Positions 7,810-11,737 of a stretch of DNA of 11,737 bases are shown piece by piece (positions within the stretch are counted from its first letter, which is position 1; each line of letters starts with the position of its first letter). The position numbers and the translations under genes are program-made. Under the pieces are notes generated by a model, which had not been told where the DNA came from, made no database searches, and was given only the letters and a program-made list of their open reading frames with translations. Origin of the DNA: an uncultured delta proteobacterium (GTDB lineage Bacteria > RBG-13-61-14 > DRUE01); NCBI GenBank assembly GCA_903897985.1, contig CAIUDS010000005.1, forward strand, positions 1 through 11,737. Reading direction: 5' to 3'.

Positions 7810-9177
7810 ATGCTTTTCTATGATTACCCGTTTATATTTATCTTTCTGCCCGTCGCGCTGCTGGTATATTATCTGCTTCCCCGCGGCCTGCGCAACGGCT
7901 GGCTGTTCCTGTCCAGCTGCATTTTTTACTCGACCTTCAGCCTGAATTTTTTATTGGTGCTGATCAGCGCCGCGGTCCTGACCCAGGGCTTGGGATTAAT
8001 TTTACACCGTTCCCGCGGCCAGGTACCCCGCAAAATCTGGTTGAGCTTAGCCCTCAGCCTGAACCTGGGCGCGCTCGTTTGGTTCAAGTATTACGAGATG
8101 TTCGCCGGGAACCTGAGGCATTGGTCGGTTTTCTCGGGATTGCCCTTTTTCAAGTTCGCGCTGCCCCTGGGAATCTCTTATTATACCTTCAAGAACATCA
8201 GTTACCTGATTGATCTGTACCGGGGACAGACCCGTCCGGCTCAATCCCTGATTGATTACGCGGCCTACCTGACTCTCTTCCCCCAGTTGATCGCCGGGCC
8301 GATTATGCGCTTTCAGGAAATCGCCGGGCAGATGCGGAAACGCCCGGAAACCCTCGGCCGGTTTGCCGATGGCTTTAAATTGTTTTTGATCGGAATGAGC
8401 AAAAAGATTTTGCTGGCGGACAGCGCGGCCTATTTCGCCAACCCCCTCTTTGAGCTGGCAGTTCCCGGTTTCTGGCGCGCCTGGGCCTCGGTGTTTTTGT
8501 ATTCGGCCCAGATTTATTTTGATTTTTCCGGCTACTCCGATATGGCCATCGGCCTGGGGATGATGTTCGGTTTTGAATTCCCGCAGAATTTCAATTCCCC
8601 CTATCAAGCCGCGTCCTTCTCCGAGTTCTGGCGCAGGTGGCACATGACCCTTTCGCGCTGGCTCCGCGATTATCTTTACATTCCGCTGGGCGGGAACCGG
8701 AAAGGCAAAGCCCGGACCTATCTGAACCTTATGCTCACCATGCTCCTAGGCGGACTCTGGCACGGGGCATCCTGGAACTTTATGGTCTGGGGAGGCTGGC
8801 ACGGAGCCTTGCTGGCGATCGAGCGGTACCTGGGGATCCAGCCCCCGGAAAAAGGAATCGGGCGGAAGCTGAGAATCGTTTTCAATTTCATCTTGATCTC
8901 CATCGGCTGGGTGTTTTTCCGCTGCAAGAGCTTTACGCAATCGCTTCTCTGGCTCAAATCCATGTTCCTGTTGGAAGGCCTGGGCCCGTTCTTCTCCCTC
9001 AAGGTCGGCGCGGTGCTGGCCGTGCTCCTGCCGATTATTTTCGGATTCAGGAATTCCTGGGAGTTAAGATCGAACTATCGCTATTATTGGATTATTTTCA
9101 TCATTGGGTGCTTTTTGCTGAGCCTGGCCGTGGCCTATACCAAGGGCGCGGCCCCGTTTGTCTATGCGCGTTTTTAA
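7810..9177 (+). CDS. MBOAT-family O-acyltransferase (AlgI/PatA-like), 455 aa
   Basis: Polytopic membrane enzyme that moves an acyl group, usually acetyl, across the membrane for O-acylation of exported polysaccharide. The opening MLFYDYPFIFIFLP is the characteristic start of this family, which supports ATG 7810. The Shine-Dalgarno (AAGGG, 7792-7796) is rather distant. About ten membrane segments are visible. Diagnostic blocks in order are LPLGISYYTFKNISYLIDLYRG (residues about 118-139), the FPQLIAGPIMRF segment, IYFDFSGYSDMAIGLG, FWRRWHMTLSRW with H278, and GGLWHGASWNFMVWGGWHG with H318. H318 corresponds to the invariant MBOAT active-site histidine, and H278 to the second conserved one. Length fits AlgI-type proteins. 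The SGNH-fold gene starting 12 nt after its stop is the usual partner type. The acyl group and target glycan are not determinable here. Confidence 0.92.
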   Translation: MLFYDYPFIFIFLPVALLVYYLLPRGLRNGWLFLSSCIFYSTFSLNFLLVLISAAVLTQGLGLILHRSRGQVPRKIWLSLALSLNLGALVWFKYYEMFAGNLRHWSVFSGLPFFKFALPLGISYYTFKNISYLIDLYRGQTRPAQSLIDYAAYLTLFPQLIAGPIMRFQEIAGQMRKRPETLGRFADGFKLFLIGMSKKILLADSAAYFANPLFELAVPGFWRAWASVFLYSAQIYFDFSGYSDMAIGLGMMFGFEFPQNFNSPYQAASFSEFWRRWHMTLSRWLRDYLYIPLGGNRKGKARTYLNLMLTMLLGGLWHGASWNFMVWGGWHGALLAIERYLGIQPPEKGIGRKLRIVFNFILISIGWVFFRCKSFTQSLLWLKSMFLLEGLGPFFSLKVGAVLAVLLPIIFGFRNSWELRSNYRYYWIIFIIGCFLLSLAVAYTKGAAPFVYARF

Positions 9178-9189
9178 GAGGATATGCTG

Positions 9190-10269
9190 ATGAGCAAAGA
9201 AAATAAATTCCTCATCCCGGCGCTCGCGGTCTGGATCATCCTGCTCGCCATCTCCCTCAATTTCCAGCCTTCCCAACGCACGGCCTGGCTGGTGCTCCGG
9301 CAGGGTAATTTCAAGTTCAAACCCGATTCCCGGGTCCAAATCTCTCGATGCGGGGACCTGAGCTATACCAAGGGGATCAAGGAATTGCAGGAATATCGCG
9401 AAGAGATTTTTACCACGGATAAATACGGCTTTCGAAACTTGGGAGATCTTGAGAACCCGCGCGCGGTGGTGCTGGGGGATTCTTATGCCGCCGGGCTGGG
9501 TTTGAACGATCCGGAAACCCTGACCTATCAGATGACCCAGATCCTGGGCGAACCGGTGTATAATTACGGGGGCCAGATGTATGGGGCTCCCGCGGAATTC
9601 CTGTCCGACCCCAGGTTCCAAGCGCATCCCCCGAAAATCGCGATCTGGGCGCCCGTGGGTCGCTATACCGCCCCCATTTCTCTGGAAAAACTCTCTCCCC
9701 GGAGCGGATTCGTCAGGCAATGGCGAAATTGCGCTGATCTGATCAAGGAAATCAGAGATAAATTAAGTCGGGACAATTACCTAACCGTTCTTTTCAAAAA
9801 AATCGTCGCGTTTGTCTTATTTAAAATCGGAGCCCCGTTGTCAACCAATACCGAAATGATCAAGGTTGACGGCAAAAATCGGCTGACCCTCACCCTTCAG
9901 GCTCAATTATTATGCTCCTCCCCCGGGGAACGGGGCCTGGTCCCGCTGGCGCGGAATATCGTGGAGCTGGACCAGAAACTAAAAGCGCGGAACATTCATT
10001 TTATTTTCGCGCCCCTCCTGGAACCGGGAACCGTCTATGCCGACTTTTACAGCCCGGCGAGCAAGGCTTATTTGCAAAATCCGCCTTTTATGGCTCTGCT
10101 TTTTGCCGAGCTTAAGAAACAAGGGGTGGACTATCTTGATCTCAGGGATGATTTTATCAAGAACCGGTCCCCGTATCTTTATCTCAACGATGACAGTCAC
10201 TGGAATCCCCGGGGCGCTAAAGTTGCCGCCCAGGTTTTGTCCGACTATATCAGGCCCCGTCTTCAATAG
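9190..10269 (+). CDS. Membrane-anchored SGNH/GDSL hydrolase-fold protein, probable O-acetyltransferase partner of the MBOAT, 359 aa
   Basis: An N-terminal hydrophobic segment (FLIPALAVWIILLAISL) is an uncleaved anchor or signal, placing the rest outside the cytoplasm. The body has SGNH-fold signatures: VVLGDSYAAGLGL with nucleophile S98, a later NYGGQMYGAP stretch (likely the block with the oxyanion glycine and asparagine), and near the C-terminus LNDDSHWNPRG with catalytic D334 and H337. This is the AlgX/AlgJ or PatB type arrangement, in which an SGNH protein transfers the acyl group supplied by an MBOAT protein. The start at 9190 is preferred over the in-frame ATG at 9184. AAGAGG at 9176-9181 leaves 8 nt before 9190 but only 2 nt before 9184. 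That Shine-Dalgarno overlaps the MBOAT stop codon (9175-9177), so the two are likely translated from one message. An esterase role is the main alternative. Confidence 0.82.
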   Translation: MSKENKFLIPALAVWIILLAISLNFQPSQRTAWLVLRQGNFKFKPDSRVQISRCGDLSYTKGIKELQEYREEIFTTDKYGFRNLGDLENPRAVVLGDSYAAGLGLNDPETLTYQMTQILGEPVYNYGGQMYGAPAEFLSDPRFQAHPPKIAIWAPVGRYTAPISLEKLSPRSGFVRQWRNCADLIKEIRDKLSRDNYLTVLFKKIVAFVLFKIGAPLSTNTEMIKVDGKNRLTLTLQAQLLCSSPGERGLVPLARNIVELDQKLKARNIHFIFAPLLEPGTVYADFYSPASKAYLQNPPFMALLFAELKKQGVDYLDLRDDFIKNRSPYLYLNDDSHWNPRGAKVAAQVLSDYIRPRLQ

Positions 10270-10322
10270 ATATTTTAAGTTCCTGAATTCAACCGCGCTC
10301 ACTATCCCAAGGGCCTGAAATT

Positions 10323-10351
10323 TTGACAAAAAGATATTTACTTGCTATCCT
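10323..10351 (+). promoter_or_regulatory. Sigma70-type promoter with extended -10, upstream of panB
   Basis: TTGACA (10323-10328), an exact 17-nt spacer and TATCCT (10346-10351), with TGC directly before the -10 (10343-10345, an extended -10 feature). Predicted transcription start is near 10358, about 208 nt before panB, which leaves a long structured leader. The sequence between the SGNH stop (10269) and this promoter shows nothing I recognise. Confidence 0.6.
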
Positions 10352-10357
10352 TGATCT

Positions 10358-10546
10358 ACAGGGATTGCACCGCTTGTTGGCAGGCGACAATCCGGACGCG
10401 GAGTTAAAGCGCTTGGATCCGGGGAACCTGGACCGAGACGGAGGAAGGCAAAAATCAGCCCGGGTAACTGAACCCTGAACGGGACGGTTAACCCAAGGTA
10501 AAAAACCAAGGCCTCCGGGATCAGGTCCAGGAGGCTTTTCTAGTTT
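10358..10546 (+). ncRNA. Structured panB leader RNA, candidate transcription attenuator/riboswitch of unrecognised class
   Basis: The stretch between promoter and panB folds well by eye. Hairpin 1: GGATTG (10362-10367) pairs with CAATCC (10388-10393), enclosing CGCTT (10371-10375) with AGGCG (10382-10386). Hairpin 2: TCCGGG (10418-10423) pairs with CCTGGA (10427-10432) around a GAA loop. A terminator hairpin lies at 10508-10538. A competing long-range helix is also possible: CCTGGACC (10427-10434) with GGTCCAGG (10524-10531), and CGGAGG (10439-10444) with CCTCCG (10512-10517). It would break both hairpin 2 and the terminator. Such mutually exclusive folds upstream of a biosynthetic gene are the hallmark of attenuation. 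I see no TPP, FMN, cobalamin, SAM or T-box signature. It could instead be a free small RNA of about 190 nt. A 51-codon TTG-start frame (10323-10478) overlaps it; see the rejected items. Confidence 0.45.
10508..10546 (+). terminator. Intrinsic terminator or attenuator hairpin just before panB
   Basis: AAGGCCTCC (10508-10516) pairs with GGAGGCTTT (10530-10538), nine pairs with one G-T wobble. GGA (10518-10520) with TCC (10526-10528) can extend the stem past a G-A mismatch. A T-run follows, interrupted as TTTT, CTAG, TTTT (10536-10547). It ends only about 8 nt before the panB Shine-Dalgarno. If it worked constitutively it would cut panB off from the 10323 promoter, so conditional termination is the natural reading. 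Confidence 0.65.
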
Positions 10547-10565
10547 TAAGGAAGGGAGGCAAGTT

Positions 10566-11372
10566 ATGGAACCGAAAAAAAAGGTAACCATCCTGGATCT
10601 GGCCGCGATGAAGCAGGCTGGGAAAAAGATCACCATGATCACGGCCTATGATTACCCGTTCGCGAAAATCGTTGACGACGCCGGGATAGACCTGATCCTG
10701 GTCGGCGACAGCGCCGGCACGGTGGTGCAGGGGGTCCCCAACACCCTGCCGGTGACCATGGAGGAGATGCTCTATCACACCCGCATGGTTGCGCGGGCGC
10801 GCGAGCGGGCCCTGGTCATCTTCGACCTCCCGTTCATGAGCTACCAGGAAAGCCTCGAACAGGCCAAACATAACGCCGGCCGGGCGCTCAAAGAAGCCAA
10901 TGCCGAGGCGGTCAAGCTCGAGGGCGGCGCCAACATGGCCGCGACCATCGAGGCGATCGTGAACATTGACATTCCGGTCATGGCCCATATCGGGCTCACC
11001 CCACAGTCGGTGCACCGGCTGGGCGGGTTCAAGGTCCAGGGCCGGGATGAGGAAAAGCGCCGCAAACTCCTGGAAGACGCAAGGGCGGTGGAGGAAGCCG
11101 GAGCGTTCGCGGTGGTGCTCGAATTGGTCCCGGCTGTGGTGGCCAAGGAAATCACCGAGATGCTCACCATCCCCACCATCGGCATCGGCGCCGGAATCCA
11201 CTGCGACGGCCAGGTGCTCGTGCTCCATGATCTCCTGGGCATGAACCCCGGACGCAAACTCAAAATGGCCAAGCAGTACGCGAGCCTCTATGACCTTTCC
11301 AAAAAGGCGGTCGAGGAATACTGCGCCGAAGTCCGCGATAAAAAATTCCCCGGACCGGAGCATAGCTTCTAA
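10566..11372 (+). CDS. panB: 3-methyl-2-oxobutanoate hydroxymethyltransferase (ketopantoate hydroxymethyltransferase)
   Basis: First committed step of pantothenate synthesis in the cytoplasm: it adds a hydroxymethyl group from 5,10-methylenetetrahydrofolate to 2-oxoisovalerate to give ketopantoate. Length (268 aa) is normal for this (beta/alpha)8-barrel enzyme. Family blocks are intact: MITAYDYPFAK near the start, LVGDSAG with D48, IFDLPFMSY with D87, KLEGG with E119, MAHIGLTPQS, LELVPA with E186, and IGIGAG. By correspondence with the E. coli enzyme (D45, D84, E114, E181), D48, D87 and E119 are the magnesium-site residues and E186 the catalytic acid. ATG 10566 has a strong GGGAGG Shine-Dalgarno (10554-10559) at 6 nt. 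panC follows 76 nt downstream. Expression is probably controlled by the structured leader upstream. Confidence 0.97.
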   Translation: MEPKKKVTILDLAAMKQAGKKITMITAYDYPFAKIVDDAGIDLILVGDSAGTVVQGVPNTLPVTMEEMLYHTRMVARARERALVIFDLPFMSYQESLEQAKHNAGRALKEANAEAVKLEGGANMAATIEAIVNIDIPVMAHIGLTPQSVHRLGGFKVQGRDEEKRRKLLEDARAVEEAGAFAVVLELVPAVVAKEITEMLTIPTIGIGAGIHCDGQVLVLHDLLGMNPGRKLKMAKQYASLYDLSKKAVEEYCAEVRDKKFPGPEHSF

Positions 11373-11376
11373 ATAT

Positions 11377-11404
11377 GATTACAGATTACACATTACAGAT
11401 TACA
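11377..11404. repeat. Tandem 7-bp repeat, four GATTACA-type units
   Basis: Four consecutive heptamers: GATTACA (11377-11383), GATTACA (11384-11390), CATTACA (11391-11397) and GATTACA (11398-11404), with a single substitution in the third. The array starts 5 nt after the panB stop and ends in a short A-run. It is non-coding and may vary in copy number between strains. Confidence 0.9.
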
Positions 11405-11410
11405 AAAAAA

Positions 11411-11438
11411 CCTTTGCGTTCTTTGCGCCTTTGCGGTG
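11411..11438. repeat. TTTGCG triple-unit repeat, likely a dispersed intergenic element
   Basis: TTTGCG occurs at 11413-11418, 11422-11427 and 11430-11435, embedded in CCTTTGCG, TTCTTTGCG and CCTTTGCGGTG contexts. Read on the minus strand it would give a RKGAKNAK-type peptide. I recall that peptide from many spurious small proteins in unrelated genomes, which suggests a widespread repeat rather than a gene. It directly abuts panC and its GGTG (11435-11438) is the only Shine-Dalgarno-like sequence there. Confidence 0.65.
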
Positions 11439-11448
11439 AAAAAATAAG

Positions 11449-11737
11449 ATGAAGATCATCAAGAGCGCCAGGCAAATGCAAAAGATTTCGCTCGCGGCGA
11501 AACGGCGGGGCAAGACCATCGGCTTTGTCCCCACCATGGGGTTCCTCCATGAGGGACACCTCGACCTGGTCAAACGCGCCAAGAAGCTCTGCGACCTGGC
11601 GGTGGTCTCGATCTTTGTGAACCCGACCCAGTTCGGGCCGAAGGAAGATTTCAATCGTTACCCGCGCGACCTTGCCAGCGACCTCGCCAAGCTCAAGCCC
11701 TTGGGAGTGGACTATGTTTTCTTCCCGTCGGTCAAGG
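11449..11737 (+). CDS. panC: Pantothenate synthetase (pantoate-beta-alanine ligase), N-terminal part (runs off window)
   Basis: ATP-dependent ligation of pantoate to beta-alanine, the last step of pantothenate synthesis. Ninety-six codons are present and the frame is still open at the window edge. The family signatures are clear: FVPTMGFLHEGHLDLV with the nucleotidyltransferase HxGH pair H34 and H37 (same numbering as the E. coli enzyme), then VVSIFVNPTQFGPKEDF and NRYPRD, which line the pantoate and ATP pockets. MGFLHEGH carries F where A is commonest, a minor change. ATG 11449 starts the protein at the usual distance before PTMG. Only a weak GGTG lies upstream because repeats fill the gap, so panC may rely on read-through and re-initiation from panB. 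Confidence 0.96.
   Translation, partial: MKIIKSARQMQKISLAAKRRGKTIGFVPTMGFLHEGHLDLVKRAKKLCDLAVVSIFVNPTQFGPKEDFNRYPRDLASDLAKLKPLGVDYVFFPSVK

Noticed and set aside
10323..10478. 51-codon frame starting TTG at 10323, Leu-rich at its N-terminus, ending TGA at 10476-10478; possible leader peptide or tiny gene
   Set aside because: An AAGGG lies 9 nt upstream and the peptide is not absurd. But the start codon is the TTG of a consensus -35 element, so both readings cannot hold, and the frame is short enough to arise by chance. The RNA structure explains the region better. Ribosome profiling or conservation of the frame would reopen it.
11377..11438. Possible CRISPR array or attachment site
   Set aside because: Units are 6-7 bp without spacers, and no cas, integrase or tRNA gene is nearby.
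11400..11654. 84-codon minus-strand frame ending in RKGAKNAK-like residues
   Set aside because: It is antisense to panC and its terminal peptide comes from the TTTGCG repeat, a known source of spurious small ORFs.

Overview
The window looks like ordinary bacterial chromosome from an uncultured, probably Gram-negative organism. GC is in the mid-50s by eye, genes are tightly packed and all lie on the + strand, and an O-antigen-ligase-like protein stands next to an MBOAT/SGNH acyl-transfer pair, which suggests a glycan-decorated envelope. I cannot name the phylum from this sequence. Omnitrophota or a PVC-related lineage is only an impression.

Positions 1-6241 are a secreted glycosidase cluster. 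It holds the 3' end of one GH38-like alpha-mannosidase-type gene (1-687), a complete paralogue of it (726-3701) and a GH31 alpha-glycosidase (3719-6241). All are co-directional, with gaps of 38 and 17 nt, so they probably form one operon. The two complete proteins have Sec-type signal peptides, so the cluster probably trims alpha-linked glycans outside the cytoplasm. A sharply AT-rich block (about 2341-2940) interrupts the second GH38 gene.

Positions 6242-10269 are envelope-polysaccharide genes. They comprise an O-antigen ligase/polymerase-like membrane protein (6403-7674), an AlgI-type MBOAT O-acyltransferase (7810-9177) and a membrane-anchored SGNH/GDSL protein (9190-10269) that starts right after the MBOAT stop. 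The last two resemble the MBOAT plus SGNH pairs that O-acylate secreted polysaccharides. The first two genes have promoter-like sequences of TTGAC(A/T), 16-17 nt, TAAAAT.

Positions 10270-11737 begin pantothenate (vitamin B5) synthesis with panB (10566-11372) and the 5' part of panC (11449 to the edge). The most interesting non-coding element lies before panB. It consists of a good promoter (10323-10351), a GC-rich RNA of about 190 nt with mutually exclusive pairings, and a terminator hairpin (10508-10538) just before the panB Shine-Dalgarno. That is the layout of a transcription-attenuating leader, and I could not match it to a riboswitch class I know. The panB-panC gap is filled by two short repeats: four 7-bp GATTACA-like units and three TTTGCG units.
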